Assembly (NCBI RefSeq): GCF_023278185.1
Contig: NZ_CP066356.1
Coordinates: forward strand, 1-64,000
Source of the DNA: Bradyrhizobium elkanii USDA 76
GTDB taxonomy: Bacteria > Pseudomonadota > Alphaproteobacteria > Rhizobiales > Xanthobacteraceae
Length of the DNA: 64,000 nt
Direction: 5' to 3'
Part shown: in pieces, positions 47,440 through 56,247 of the stretch
How the letters are laid out: every line of letters begins with the position of its first letter
Position numbering within the stretch: position 1 is the stretch's first letter
Program-made: the position numbers and the translations under genes
Notes under the pieces: generated by a model
Seen by the model: only the letters and a program-made list of their open reading frames with translations
Database searches by the model: none
What the model was told of the DNA's origin: nothing

Positions 47440-48567
47440 ATGTCCACCAAGCGCTGCTATTACGAGACCCTCGAGGTTGAGCGGAACGCGGACGAGACCA
47501 AGCTCAAATCGGCTTTCCGCAAGCTCGCAATGAAGTGGCATCCGGACAAGAATCCGGGCGACGCCAACAGCGAAATCCGGTTCAAGGAAATCAACGAAGC
47601 CTATGAGGTCCTGAAGGACGGCGACAAGCGCGCCGCCTATGACCGCTTCGGCCATGCCGCTTTCGAGCAGGGCATGGGCGGTGGCGGCCCCGGCTTCGGC
47701 GCCGGCTTCGCCTCATCCTTCTCCGACATCTTCGAGGACCTGTTCGGCATGGCCGGGCAGCGTCGCGGCGGCGGCCGCGAGCGCGGCGCCGACCTGCGCT
47801 ACAACATGGAGATCACGCTCGAGGAGGCCTTCCAGGGCAAGACCGCGCAGATCGAGATCCCGGTCTCGGTCACCTGCGAATCCTGCTCGGGCACCGGCGC
47901 CAAGGCCGGCACCAAGCCGAAGACCTGCTCGCATTGCGGCGGCGCCGGCCGTGTCCGGCAGGCCCAGGGCTTCTTCACGCTGGAGCGGACCTGCCCCGGC
48001 TGTCAGGGTCGCGGCCAGATGATCGAGGATGCCTGCACCTCCTGCGCCGGTTCCGGCCGGGTGACGCGCGAGCGCACGCTTTCGGTCAACATTCCCCCGG
48101 GCGTCGAGGACGGCACCCGGATTCGTCTCGCCGGCGAAGGCGAGGCCGGTGTCCGCGGCGGACCGCCGGGTGACCTCTACATCTTCCTGTCGCTGACCAC
48201 GCACCAGTTCTTCCAGCGCGACGGCGCCGACCTGCATTGCCGCGTGCCGATCTCGATGGTGACCGCAGCGCTCGGTGGCGAATTCGAAGTGCCGACCATC
48301 GACAAGGGCAAGACCAAGGTGAAGGTGCCGGCCGGCACCCAGTCCAGCCGGCGATTCCGCATCGCATCAAAGGGTATGCCGGTGCTCCGTTCGCGCCAGA
48401 CCGGCGACATGTATGTCCAGGTCGTGGTCGAAACGCCGCAGAATCTGACCAAGAAGCAGCAAGAACTGCTGATGGAGTTCGAAAAGCTGTCGTCCGGCGC
48501 AACCCAGCCGGAGGCCGCGGGTTTCTTCTCTAAGGTCAAGGACTTCTTTGGCAATCGCTCCGTCTAG
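47440..48567 (+). CDS. dnaJ: Chaperone DnaJ (Hsp40)
   Basis: A 375-residue type I Hsp40. The J domain is at 1-70 with WHPDKNPGD and its HPD motif; a Gly-rich linker follows. The zinc-binding region has four CxxCxGxG repeats ([32 protein letters not shown]), then the peptide-binding C-terminal domain with [19 protein letters not shown]. Downstream partner of dnaK. Confidence 0.98.
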   Translation: MSTKRCYYETLEVERNADETKLKSAFRKLAMKWHPDKNPGDANSEIRFKEINEAYEVLKDGDKRAAYDRFGHAAFEQGMGGGGPGFGAGFASSFSDIFEDLFGMAGQRRGGGRERGADLRYNMEITLEEAFQGKTAQIEIPVSVTCESCSGTGAKAGTKPKTCSHCGGAGRVRQAQGFFTLERTCPGCQGRGQMIEDACTSCAGSGRVTRERTLSVNIPPGVEDGTRIRLAGEGEAGVRGGPPGDLYIFLSLTTHQFFQRDGADLHCRVPISMVTAALGGEFEVPTIDKGKTKVKVPAGTQSSRRFRIASKGMPVLRSRQTGDMYVQVVVETPQNLTKKQQELLMEFEKLSSGATQPEAAGFFSKVKDFFGNRSV

Positions 48568-48666
48568 CCGCAGTCGTTATGCTTGACCGTAACGACTTCG
48601 ACCTATACGTCTTTGTGACTGTTTTCTGACAACCGCTCGATTGTGCGGTCCCCGCCTGGTAGCGAC

Positions 48667-49269
48667 ATGCCTTTGCAATCGTCCGTGCGTGCGTCGAAGA
48701 AGCCCCTCCGTCTCGACGACGAGGTTCGATTTCTCCGTTCATGGATGGAGAAGCCGCTGCATATGGGCGCGGTGATGCCGTCCGGACGGCTGCTCGCCCG
48801 CACCATGGCGCAATATGTCGATCCCGACGCCGAGGGGCCGGTCGTCGAACTTGGACCCGGCACCGGGGCGATCACCAACGCGTTGATCGAGCACGGCGTC
48901 GATCAAAAGCGTCTCGTCCTGGTCGAATACAATCCCGGCTTCTGCGCCTTGCTGCGCGAACGCTATCCGCACGCCAGGGTCGTCCAGGGGGATGCCTATA
49001 CGCTGCGCGATACGCTGTGGGAGGTACTTAAATCTCCCGCCTCAGCCGTGGTCTCCGGCCTGCCGCTCGTCACCAAGCCGATGCTGACCCGCCTGAGGCT
49101 GGTCCGTGACGCCTTCCTGGCGCTCGCACCCGGCGCGCCGTTCATTCAGTTCACCTATTCGGTGGTGCCTCCGATTCCGAAGTCGCTGCCGGGCGTGTCC
49201 ACAGAGGCCTCCGAGCGGATCTGGATGAACCTTCCGCCCGCGCGGGTCTGGGTGTATCGCAAGGGCTAA
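48667..49269 (+). CDS. pmtA: Phospholipid N-methyltransferase (PmtA)
   Basis: A 200-residue SAM-dependent methyltransferase that methylates phosphatidylethanolamine toward phosphatidylcholine, a membrane lipid important for symbiotic rhizobia. The SAM site is VVELGPGTGAITNALI, with LVLVEYNPGFCALLRERYP and VVSGLPLVTKP. ATG 48667 is chosen. From general knowledge, B. japonicum pmtA also lies just after dnaKJ, which fits this order. Confidence 0.9.
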   Translation: MPLQSSVRASKKPLRLDDEVRFLRSWMEKPLHMGAVMPSGRLLARTMAQYVDPDAEGPVVELGPGTGAITNALIEHGVDQKRLVLVEYNPGFCALLRERYPHARVVQGDAYTLRDTLWEVLKSPASAVVSGLPLVTKPMLTRLRLVRDAFLALAPGAPFIQFTYSVVPPIPKSLPGVSTEASERIWMNLPPARVWVYRKG

Positions 49270-49320
49270 CCACCCAGCGCCCGTCGCGCCGGGCGTGCGA
49301 CGAATACCTGCGATTTCAAA

Positions 49321-49899
49321 ATGTCCGCGCTGAAAATCCTCGTGATCCCCGGATCGCTTCGGTCAGGCTCGCTCAATGCGAAGCTCGCCGCCGTGCTGGC
49401 GTACGAACTGGCGCAATCCGGCGCCGACGTCACCCGCATCTCGCTCGGCGATTTTCCGCTGCCGATCTATGACGGCGACCTGCAGGCGAAATCCGGCGTG
49501 CCGCAGCATGCCGTGAATCTGAAGCGGATGATCGGCGCCCATCATGGCGTGCTGATCGTGACGCCGGAATACAATTCCTCGGTGCCGGCGCTGGTGAAGA
49601 ACACGATCGACTGGGTGAGCCGCGTGCAGGATCCGCATGAGGTGCGAGGTCAGGTGTTCCACGGCCGCGCGTTCGCGATTTCAGCCGCATCCGGCAACCG
49701 GCTCGGCGGCACCCGCGCGCTGGCTGCGCTGCGGCTGATCCTGACGGCGTGCCACGCCACCGTGATCCCGAACCAGCTCGCGCTGTCATTCGCCGAGCAG
49801 GCCTACGACGATATGGATCATCTGAAGCACCAGGCCGACATCGACACGATGCGCGCGCTGGTGCGGCAGCTGATCGACCATTCCCAACGCATGATGTGA
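49321..49899 (+). CDS. NAD(P)H-dependent FMN reductase family protein
   Basis: A 192-residue flavodoxin-like fold: ILVIPGSLRSGSLNAKLAAVL is the FMN phosphate-binding loop, and VTPEYNSSVPALVKNTIDWVSR binds the isoalloxazine ring. Such proteins reduce FMN, quinones or metals; the physiological substrate is open. 7 bp ahead of pyrF. Confidence 0.88.
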   Translation: MSALKILVIPGSLRSGSLNAKLAAVLAYELAQSGADVTRISLGDFPLPIYDGDLQAKSGVPQHAVNLKRMIGAHHGVLIVTPEYNSSVPALVKNTIDWVSRVQDPHEVRGQVFHGRAFAISAASGNRLGGTRALAALRLILTACHATVIPNQLALSFAEQAYDDMDHLKHQADIDTMRALVRQLIDHSQRMM

Positions 49900-49905
49900 G
49901 GTGAC

Positions 49906-50616
49906 ATGCAGCCAGCCAGGATCGCTCCAAGAGACCGGTTGATCGTGGCGCTCGATCTGCCGTCCGTCGCCAGCGCCGAGGCGATGATCGACCGGCTCGG
50001 CGATGCCGTCACCTTCTACAAGATCGGCTATCAGCTCGGTTATGCCGGCGGCCTTTCGCTGGCGACGCAGCTTGCAGGCAGCGGCAAGAAGGTCTTCCTC
50101 GATCTGAAACTGCACGACATCGGCAACACCGTCGCGCGTGGGGTCGAAAGCGTCGCCGGGCTCGGCGCAACCTTTCTCACCGTGCATGCCTACCCGCAGA
50201 CCATGAAGGCAGCGGTCGAGGCCCGCGCCGGCTCCGGCCTGAAAATCCTCGCGGTGACGGTGCTGACCTCCTACGACGACACCGACCTGCATGCGGCGGG
50301 CTATCGCCTCAACGTCTCCGATCTCGTCGAAGCGCGCGCCAAACAGGCGCAGGCGCTTGGTGTCGACGGCCTCGTCAGCTCGCCCGAGGAGGCCGCCGCC
50401 TTGCGCAAGATCGTCGGCGATCAGATGAACCTGGTGACGCCGGGCATTCGCCCGGCGGGCTCGGCGACCGGCGACCAGAAGCGTATCATGACGCCGGCCC
50501 GCGCCATCGCCGCCGGCGCCGACTATCTGGTGGTCGGACGTCCGGTGCTGGAAGCCGCCGATCCGAAGGCCGCAGCCGAAGCCATTCACACCGAGATCGC
50601 CCAGGCGCTTGCCTGA
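49906..50616 (+). CDS. pyrF: Orotidine 5'-phosphate decarboxylase
   Basis: A 236-residue enzyme that makes UMP, the last step of de novo pyrimidine synthesis. It begins [25 protein letters not shown], with the catalytic [18 protein letters not shown] and the phosphate-binding [17 protein letters not shown]. Full length; a few bases separate it from the next gene. Confidence 0.96.
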   Translation: MQPARIAPRDRLIVALDLPSVASAEAMIDRLGDAVTFYKIGYQLGYAGGLSLATQLAGSGKKVFLDLKLHDIGNTVARGVESVAGLGATFLTVHAYPQTMKAAVEARAGSGLKILAVTVLTSYDDTDLHAAGYRLNVSDLVEARAKQAQALGVDGLVSSPEEAAALRKIVGDQMNLVTPGIRPAGSATGDQKRIMTPARAIAAGADYLVVGRPVLEAADPKAAAEAIHTEIAQALA

Positions 50617-50637
50617 ACAACAAGAGGGAGAACAGAG

Positions 50638-50934
50638 ATGGCGAAGGGATACTGGATTGGACGCGTCGACGTTCACAATGAGGAGGGCTACAAGCCCTAC
50701 ATGGCGGCCAATCCTGCCATCTTCCAGAAATTCGGCGGCAAGTTCATTGTGCGCGGTGGCAAGTTCACCGGCGTGGAGGGCCAGAGCCGCTCGCGCAACG
50801 TCGTGATCGAATTCCCCGATTACGCGACCGCGCTCGCTTGCTACCAGTCGCCGGAATACCAGGCCAACGTCAAGGTGCGGCAGCCGCATTCGATTGCCGA
50901 CCTCATCATCATTGAGGGGCACGACAGCCCGTAG
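50638..50934 (+). CDS. DUF1330 domain protein
   Basis: A 98-residue dimeric alpha/beta-barrel-like protein: MAKGYWIGRVDVHNEEGYKPYMAANPAIFQKFGGKFIVRGG, then VVIEFPDYATALACYQSPEYQ. The features match DUF1330 small proteins, whose role is unknown. AGGGAG stands before the ATG. Possibly cotranscribed with pyrF and dapB. Confidence 0.88.
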   Translation: MAKGYWIGRVDVHNEEGYKPYMAANPAIFQKFGGKFIVRGGKFTGVEGQSRSRNVVIEFPDYATALACYQSPEYQANVKVRQPHSIADLIIIEGHDSP

Positions 50935-51005
50935 CCCTGATCGCGGGTGGCCGGTTCGGTTGCCGGAACAGCCTTGGCTCGCTATATCGCGTGGAGAGGT
51001 GAGCC

Positions 51006-51818
51006 ATGGCTGACATGCGTCTGATTGTTGCGGGAGCCGGCGGCCGGATGGGCCGCACGCTGACGCGGGTGATTTCCGAGACCCCGGGGGCGGTGCTGGT
51101 CGGTGCGCTGGAAGCGCCGGGCTCGGAGCTGCTCGGCAAGGATGCCGGCGTGCTCGCCGGCCTCCCCGCCAATGACGTCAAGCTGTCGGCCGATCTGTGG
51201 TCGATGTCGGCCGGCGCCGACGGCATCCTGGATTTCACCGTGCCGGCCGCGACCATCGCCAATGTCGCGATCGCGGCCGAGCGCGGCCTCGTTCACGTCA
51301 TCGGCACCACCGGCATGTCGCCGTCCGACGATGCGGTGATCCGCAGCGTGACCAACCGCGCCATCGTGGTGAAATCAGGCAATATGAGCCTCGGTGTCAA
51401 TCTGCTCGCCGCGCTCGTCAAGCGAGTCGCGCAATCGCTCGACCAGAGTTTTGACATCGAAATTCTCGAGATGCACCACAAGTCCAAGATCGATGCGCCG
51501 TCGGGCACCGCCTTGATGCTCGGTGAAGCTGCGGCCGCGGGACGCGGAATCGCGCTCGACCAGCATTCGGCGCGCGGTCGCGATGGTCTCACCGGCGCGC
51601 GACGCGCGGGCGATATCGGCTTTGCCTCGTTGCGCGGCGGCACTGCGGCCGGCGATCACAGCGTGATCTTTGCCGGCCCCTCCGAGCGCATCACGCTCTC
51701 GCACCATGCGGAAGATCGCGCGCTGTTCGCGCAGGGCGCGCTGAAGGCGGCGCTGTGGGCGCATGGCAAGAAGCCCGGCATGTATTCGATGGCCGACGTC
51801 CTCGGGTTGAGCGACTGA
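51006..51818 (+). CDS. dapB: 4-hydroxy-tetrahydrodipicolinate reductase
   Basis: A 270-residue enzyme of lysine and meso-diaminopimelate synthesis. The NAD(P)-binding motif is [12 protein letters not shown], with GTTGMS, the active-site [21 protein letters not shown] and [23 protein letters not shown]. Full length. Confidence 0.96.
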   Translation: MADMRLIVAGAGGRMGRTLTRVISETPGAVLVGALEAPGSELLGKDAGVLAGLPANDVKLSADLWSMSAGADGILDFTVPAATIANVAIAAERGLVHVIGTTGMSPSDDAVIRSVTNRAIVVKSGNMSLGVNLLAALVKRVAQSLDQSFDIEILEMHHKSKIDAPSGTALMLGEAAAAGRGIALDQHSARGRDGLTGARRAGDIGFASLRGGTAAGDHSVIFAGPSERITLSHHAEDRALFAQGALKAALWAHGKKPGMYSMADVLGLSD

Positions 51819-51861
51819 CGCCGCTCGACGGAAATCCAGCTAAGCGAAAACGGAATCTGAA

Positions 51862-52485
51862 ATGAGTGATCGTCTTCTTGTGCTCGTTCGTCACGGTCAG
51901 AGCGACTGGAATCTGAAGAACCTGTTCACCGGGTGGAAGGACCCGGATCTCACCGAGCAAGGCGTCAACGAAGCCAAGGAGGCCGGCCGCAAGCTGAAGG
52001 CGCAGGGCCTGTCGTTTGATGTCGCGTTCACCTCCGATCTCATCCGTGCCCAGCACACGCTGAAGCTGATGCTGGAGCAGATCGGCCAGACCGGTTTGCC
52101 GACCACGAAGAACCTCGCGCTCAACGAGCGCGATTACGGCGAGCTCTCCGGCCTCAACAAGGACGACGCCCGCAAGAAGTGGGGCGAGGATCAGGTCCTG
52201 ATCTGGCGCCGTTCCTACGACGTGCCGCCGCCCGGCGGCGAAAGCCTGAAGGATACGCTGGCGCGCACGCTGCCCTATTACGTGCAGGAGATCCTGCCCG
52301 GCGTGCTGCGCGGCCAGCGCACGCTGATCGCCGCCCACGGCAATTCGCTGCGCGCGCTGATCATGGTGCTGGAGAAGCTGACGCCGGAGCAGATCCTCAA
52401 GCGCGAGCTCGCGACCGGCGCGCCGGTGATCTATCGGCTCAATGCCGATTCCACCGTTGCATCGAAGGTCGATCTGGCAGGCTAA
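51862..52485 (+). CDS. gpmA: 2,3-bisphosphoglycerate-dependent phosphoglycerate mutase
   Basis: A 207-residue histidine-phosphatase-fold mutase that interconverts 3- and 2-phosphoglycerate. The phospho-His motif is [20 protein letters not shown], with [26 protein letters not shown] and [17 protein letters not shown]. It is shorter than the E. coli enzyme, as usual in this order. Follows dapB. Confidence 0.94.
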   Translation: MSDRLLVLVRHGQSDWNLKNLFTGWKDPDLTEQGVNEAKEAGRKLKAQGLSFDVAFTSDLIRAQHTLKLMLEQIGQTGLPTTKNLALNERDYGELSGLNKDDARKKWGEDQVLIWRRSYDVPPPGGESLKDTLARTLPYYVQEILPGVLRGQRTLIAAHGNSLRALIMVLEKLTPEQILKRELATGAPVIYRLNADSTVASKVDLAG

Positions 52486-52506
52486 ACAACGCTCAACCGC
52501 TCAACC

Positions 52507-52604
52507 CGTCATCCTGAGGAGCGCGAAGCGCGTCTCGAAGGATGCACGGCCCGGCTGGTGGCCGTCGACCCTTCGAGACGCGCTTCGCGCTCCTCAGGGT
52601 GACG
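52507..52604. repeat. Interspersed palindromic repeat (type A), copy 2
   Basis: A 98-bp palindrome beginning CGTCATCCTGAGGAGCGCG and ending GCGCTCCTCAGGGTGACG. Its centre is the same as in the copy at 7159-7264 (GGATGCACGGCCCGGCTGG). It lies between the convergent gpmA and the Ada-like gene. Confidence 0.9.
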
Positions 52605-52616
52605 GGTAACGGTTGC

Positions 52617-53534
52617 TTAGTGCAATCCCACTTGTCCCGCTTCCCAGCCCAGCATCGCCTGCTTGCGGGTGATGCCCCAGTGATAGCCGGTCAGCGCGCC
52701 GCTCTTGCCGAGTGCGCGATGGCAGGGCACCACGAACGACACCGGATTGCGGCCGACTGCCGCGCCGACCGCGCGTGAGGCCTTCGGGCTGTTGATCTTG
52801 CAGGCGATGTCGGAATAGCTGACCGCGCGGCCCATCGGGACCTTGAGCAGCGTCTCCCACACCCGCACCTCGAAGTCGGTGCCGATCAAGACGACGCGCA
52901 GCGGCTGGTCCGCCCGCCACAACCTTGTATCGAACACGCGCTGCGCCAATGCGGTGGTGCCGTCGGTGTCCTCGACATAGGTCGCGTTCGGCCAGCGCCG
53001 CTTCATGTCGGCGAATGCGGTCTGCTCGTCGCCGTGGTCGGCGAAGGCAAGCCCCGCGAGCCCGCGATCCGTTGCGATCACGATCGCGGTGCCGAACGGC
53101 GAGGGGTGGAAGCCGTAGCGCAGCGTCATGCCGCCGCCGCCGGTCTTCCATTCGCCCGGCGACATCGCCTCATGCGTGACGAACAGGTCGTGCAGCCGTC
53201 CCGGCCCTGACAGGCCGGAGTCGAGTGCCGCGTCGAGCACGCTGGCGGAATCGCGCAAGAGGTTCTTGGCGTGGTCCAGGGTCAGCGCCTGCATGAAGGC
53301 CTTCGGCGTCAGCCCGGCCCAGCGGCGGAACAGATGGTGCAGCTCATCCGGCGTGACGGCGGCGGCATCGGCCATCGCCTCGATGGTCGGCTGTGTGCGC
53401 CAATGCTCCGAGATGAAGGCGATGGCGCGCCGAACCGAGTCATAGTCGCGCAGCGCGGCGCTCTGGAGGCCTGGCTTGGCCAGGCGCTGGTCGTGTATGG
53501 CGAGTGTCATCATGGTGTCTGATTTAGGAGCCAT
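52617..53534 (-). CDS. Ada-like bifunctional AraC regulator / O6-methylguanine methyltransferase
   Basis: A 305-residue fusion. Residues about 20-110 are an AraC-type DNA-binding domain (SVRRAIAFISEHWRTQPTIEAMADAAAVTPDELHHLFRRWAG). The rest is a methyltransferase with the active site VPCHRALGKSGALTGYHWG, whose cysteine takes the methyl group from O6-methylguanine. The N-terminal Zn-cysteine domain of E. coli Ada that senses methylphosphotriesters is missing. The start is uncertain: ATG at 53534, or one of two ATGs 7-8 codons further in. Confidence 0.88.
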   Translation of the reverse strand: MAPKSDTMMTLAIHDQRLAKPGLQSAALRDYDSVRRAIAFISEHWRTQPTIEAMADAAAVTPDELHHLFRRWAGLTPKAFMQALTLDHAKNLLRDSASVLDAALDSGLSGPGRLHDLFVTHEAMSPGEWKTGGGGMTLRYGFHPSPFGTAIVIATDRGLAGLAFADHGDEQTAFADMKRRWPNATYVEDTDGTTALAQRVFDTRLWRADQPLRVVLIGTDFEVRVWETLLKVPMGRAVSYSDIACKINSPKASRAVGAAVGRNPVSFVVPCHRALGKSGALTGYHWGITRKQAMLGWEAGQVGLH

Positions 53535-53565
53535 GGCGCGTCCAAACCACCCGATTTCTGACAAA

Positions 53566-53612
53566 GCATGATCCGGAAAAGTGGAGACCGGTTTTCCGAA
53601 AAGATCATGCTC
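53566..53612. repeat. GCATGATCC-type inverted repeat
   Basis: GCATGATCCGGAAAAGTGG and CCGGTTTTCCGAAAAGATCATGC form an imperfect palindrome. Related copies are at 16191-16236 and 18961-19010, and the ACCGGTTTTCCGAAA core is common to all three. Lies between the Ada-like and DUF2244 genes. Confidence 0.9.
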
Positions 53613-53621
53613 AAACAAGAC

Positions 53622-54182
53622 CTAGGCGATGGGGTTGTAAGTCGGACCGCGTTTCGCGGCGTTGAGCGCCGCCGTCAAGGCTTTGGAAAAACTGGCCTTT
53701 TCGTCCGGTCCCAGGAAGCTGCCAACGCTGACCCGGCGACCCCGGGAGACCAGATAGAGTCGCTCGATGCCGAACTCCTCATGCGAGATCTGTTCGAACC
53801 GCACCCAGAGCGGATTGAGCACCCATTCCGCCACATGACCGCGATGGCTGATCCTGCGCAACCGCAGTTCCGACGGCGTGACAGTGATTTCCTCGCTCGC
53901 CTTGGCGGTGCGGAAATTGACCTTGAACGCCCAATAGATCACCAGCGCGTCGAGGCCGAAGAAGCCGAAGATCGGCCAGGCGCCGAGCCACCAGAACACT
54001 GCGCCGGCGATGAAGCTGACCGCGGTGACGAACGACATCAGCACGATAAAGCCGGTGCGATTCAGCGAGCGGTGCGGCGTCAGCAATGCCGAGAACAGTT
54101 TGGGCTCGGCCTCAGCGGCATCAGCCGCAAGGTCATCGGCCATGAGGTCTTCGCCCGGATCAAAGTCGTTGCCTGCGGTCAT
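53622..54182 (-). CDS. DUF2244 domain membrane protein
   Basis: A 186-residue protein with an acidic N-terminal stretch and two membrane helices (GFIVLMSFVTAVSFIAGAVFWWLG and WPIFGFFGLDALVIYWAFKV). A conserved domain follows, ITVTPSELRLRRISHRGHVAEWVLNPLWVRFEQ, ending FLGPDEKASFSKALTAALNAAK. This matches DUF2244, often adjacent to nth in this order. The ATG lies 23 bp from the divergent nth start. Confidence 0.86.
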   Translation of the reverse strand: MTAGNDFDPGEDLMADDLAADAAEAEPKLFSALLTPHRSLNRTGFIVLMSFVTAVSFIAGAVFWWLGAWPIFGFFGLDALVIYWAFKVNFRTAKASEEITVTPSELRLRRISHRGHVAEWVLNPLWVRFEQISHEEFGIERLYLVSRGRRVSVGSFLGPDEKASFSKALTAALNAAKRGPTYNPIA

Positions 54183-54204
54183 GACGTATCAGTATATCCG
54201 GTTC

Positions 54205-54990
54205 ATGGCCAAAATCATCCGCTCTCAACGCGCCAGCACGTCAAGCGTTCGCTCCGCACCGAAGAAGAAAGCCGCGAAAGCGGCAACGCTGCTGCCCAAA
54301 CCCGGGGCAAAGAAGGCGGCCAAGAAGGCCGCCAAGCGAACCGCAAAGCCCAAGCCATGGACATCGGAGGAGGTCTACGAGGCTTTCGACCGGTTCCGCA
54401 AAGCCAATCCCGAGCCCAAGGGCGAGCTCGAGCACCTCAACCCCTACACGCTGCTGGTTGCGGTGGTGCTGTCGGCGCAGGCGACCGATGCCGGCGTCAA
54501 CAAGGCGACGCGAGCGCTGTTCGCGGTCGCCGACACGCCGGAGAAGATGCTTGAGCTCGGCGAAGACAGAGTGCGCGACTACATCAAGACCATCGGGCTC
54601 TATCGCAACAAGGCGAGGAACGTCATCGCGCTCTCGCAGAAGCTGATCGCCGAGTTCGGCGGCGAGGTGCCACGCACGCGCGCCGAGATCGAGTCGCTGC
54701 CCGGCGCCGGCCGCAAGACCGCGAATGTCGTGCTCAACATGGCATTCGGCGAGCACACGATGGCGGTCGACACCCATGTGTTTCGCGTCGGCAACCGCAC
54801 CGGGCTCGCGCCCGGCAAGACGCCGCTCGAAGTCGAGCTGGGATTGGAAAAGGTGATCCCGACCGAGTTCATGCTGCACGCCCATCACTGGCTGATCCTG
54901 CATGGCCGCTACACCTGCCTCGCCCGTGGTCCACGTTGCGACGTATGCCTGATCAACGATCTCTGCCGATGGCCGGAAAAGACCGTCTGA
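54205..54990 (+). CDS. nth: Endonuclease III with lysine/alanine-rich N-terminal tail
   Basis: A 261-residue base-excision-repair glycosylase/AP lyase that removes oxidised pyrimidines. The helix-hairpin-helix motif is LPGAGRKTANVVLNMAFG with catalytic Lys/Asp (AVDTHVFRV), and a [4Fe-4S] cluster is bound by CLARGPRCDVCLINDLC. Residues ~15-48 form a histone-H1-like tail (KKKAAKAA...KKAAKKAAKRTAKPKPW). ATG 54205 is used; an ATG at 54181 would add eight residues. Confidence 0.95.
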   Translation: MAKIIRSQRASTSSVRSAPKKKAAKAATLLPKPGAKKAAKKAAKRTAKPKPWTSEEVYEAFDRFRKANPEPKGELEHLNPYTLLVAVVLSAQATDAGVNKATRALFAVADTPEKMLELGEDRVRDYIKTIGLYRNKARNVIALSQKLIAEFGGEVPRTRAEIESLPGAGRKTANVVLNMAFGEHTMAVDTHVFRVGNRTGLAPGKTPLEVELGLEKVIPTEFMLHAHHWLILHGRYTCLARGPRCDVCLINDLCRWPEKTV

Positions 54991-55015
54991 GGCATGATCG
55001 CCATCATGTGCTATC

Positions 55016-55054
55016 AGAGCGTTTTCGAGCGAAGTGGATACCGGTTCGCGCGAA
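55016..55054. repeat. Interspersed repeat type B, partial copy
   Basis: AGAGCGTTTTCGAGCGAAGTGG and ACCGGTTCGCG match the first ~40 bp of the copies at 35291 and 61140; the rest is missing. It lies between nth and the HlyD-type gene. Confidence 0.85.
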
Positions 55055-55095
55055 GGTTTGTCGGCTGTTCCGGTGCGTGATTGAGGGAGTGAGGT

Positions 55096-56247
55096 GTGGC
55101 AGAGCAGGTTGAAGGTGGTCCGTCACCCGCCAGCCAGACCGCGCCTGCTGTAACGGCAGCACCGGCCAAGCCGCAATCAGTAGCAAGCGGCTTCTGGAGC
55201 CGTTTCGCGATTCCGCTGTTTGCCGTGCTCATTGCGCTGGTGTTCATCGCGGTGGCGACCAGTCGCTGGGATGCCTGGGTCGGCAGCGCCACGATCCAGA
55301 CCACCAATGATGCCTATGTGCGCGCCGAATTGACCCAGCTCTCCAGCCGCGTGTCGGGCGAGGTGCTCACCGTCGCCGTCTCCGATTTCCAGCGCGTCAA
55401 GGCCGGCGATCTCCTGGTGCAGATCGATCCGGCCGACTATCAGGCGCAGGTGGCGCAGGCCGAGGCCGGCGTGGTCGGTGCCCAGGCCGTGCTCGACAAC
55501 CTCAACAACCAGGTCGAGCTGCAATATGCGACCATCGCGCAGGCCGAGGCTGCACGGCTGTCTGCAGAGGCGCAGCAGACCCTGGCACGCCAGGAGGAAG
55601 AGCGTCAGCAGTCGTTGTCGCAAACCGACGCCGGCACGCGGCAGCGGCTCGAGCAGGCGACCGCATCCTACGCCAAGGCGGAGGCCGACGTGCGCGCCAG
55701 CCGCGCGGTGATAGCGGCGCAGCGCCATCAGCTCGAGGTCTTGCAGGGCACCAAGAAGCAGCGTGCCGCCGACCTCGACGCCGCCAAGGCGCTGCTGGCA
55801 TCGGCCAAGCTCAAGCTTGGCTATACGAAGATCGTCGCGCCGTTCGACGGCGTCACCGGCGAACGCCAGGTGCAGCCAGGCGACTACGTCAACATCGGCG
55901 CTAATCTGATCAATGTCGTGCCGCTGCCGAACGTCTATGTGATCGCCAACTACAAGGAGACCCAGCTGACCAACGTCAAGCCGGGCCAGCCGGTCGAGGT
56001 GACCGTGGATACGTTCGCGGGCCAGAAGCTGCGCGGCATCGTCGAGCGCATCGCGCCGGCGAGCGGATCGCAATTCGCGCTGCTGCCGCCCGATAACGCC
56101 ACCGGCAATTTCACCAAGGTGGTGCAGCGCATTCCGGTGCGTATCCAGTTCGACAAGGGCCAGCCATTGCTCGAGCGCCTGCTGCCGGGCATGTCGGTCG
56201 TCACGCGGATCGACACCGGCGAGGCGGTCGCCAATGGCGGAAAGTGA
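55096..56247 (+). CDS. HlyD/EmrA-family membrane fusion protein
   Basis: A 383-residue periplasmic adaptor of a drug or metabolite efflux pump. After a cytoplasmic start comes the membrane anchor RFAIPLFAVLIALVFIAVATSRW (about 36-58), the lipoyl half TNDAYVRAELTQLSSRVSGEVLTVAVSDFQRVKAGDLLVQID, a long coiled coil (Gln/Glu/Ala-rich, 115-245) and the barrel LGYTKIVAPFDGVTGERQVQPGDYV. The GTG start lies at 55096. It overlaps the MFS gene by 14 bp. Confidence 0.9.
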   Translation: MAEQVEGGPSPASQTAPAVTAAPAKPQSVASGFWSRFAIPLFAVLIALVFIAVATSRWDAWVGSATIQTTNDAYVRAELTQLSSRVSGEVLTVAVSDFQRVKAGDLLVQIDPADYQAQVAQAEAGVVGAQAVLDNLNNQVELQYATIAQAEAARLSAEAQQTLARQEEERQQSLSQTDAGTRQRLEQATASYAKAEADVRASRAVIAAQRHQLEVLQGTKKQRAADLDAAKALLASAKLKLGYTKIVAPFDGVTGERQVQPGDYVNIGANLINVVPLPNVYVIANYKETQLTNVKPGQPVEVTVDTFAGQKLRGIVERIAPASGSQFALLPPDNATGNFTKVVQRIPVRIQFDKGQPLLERLLPGMSVVTRIDTGEAVANGGK

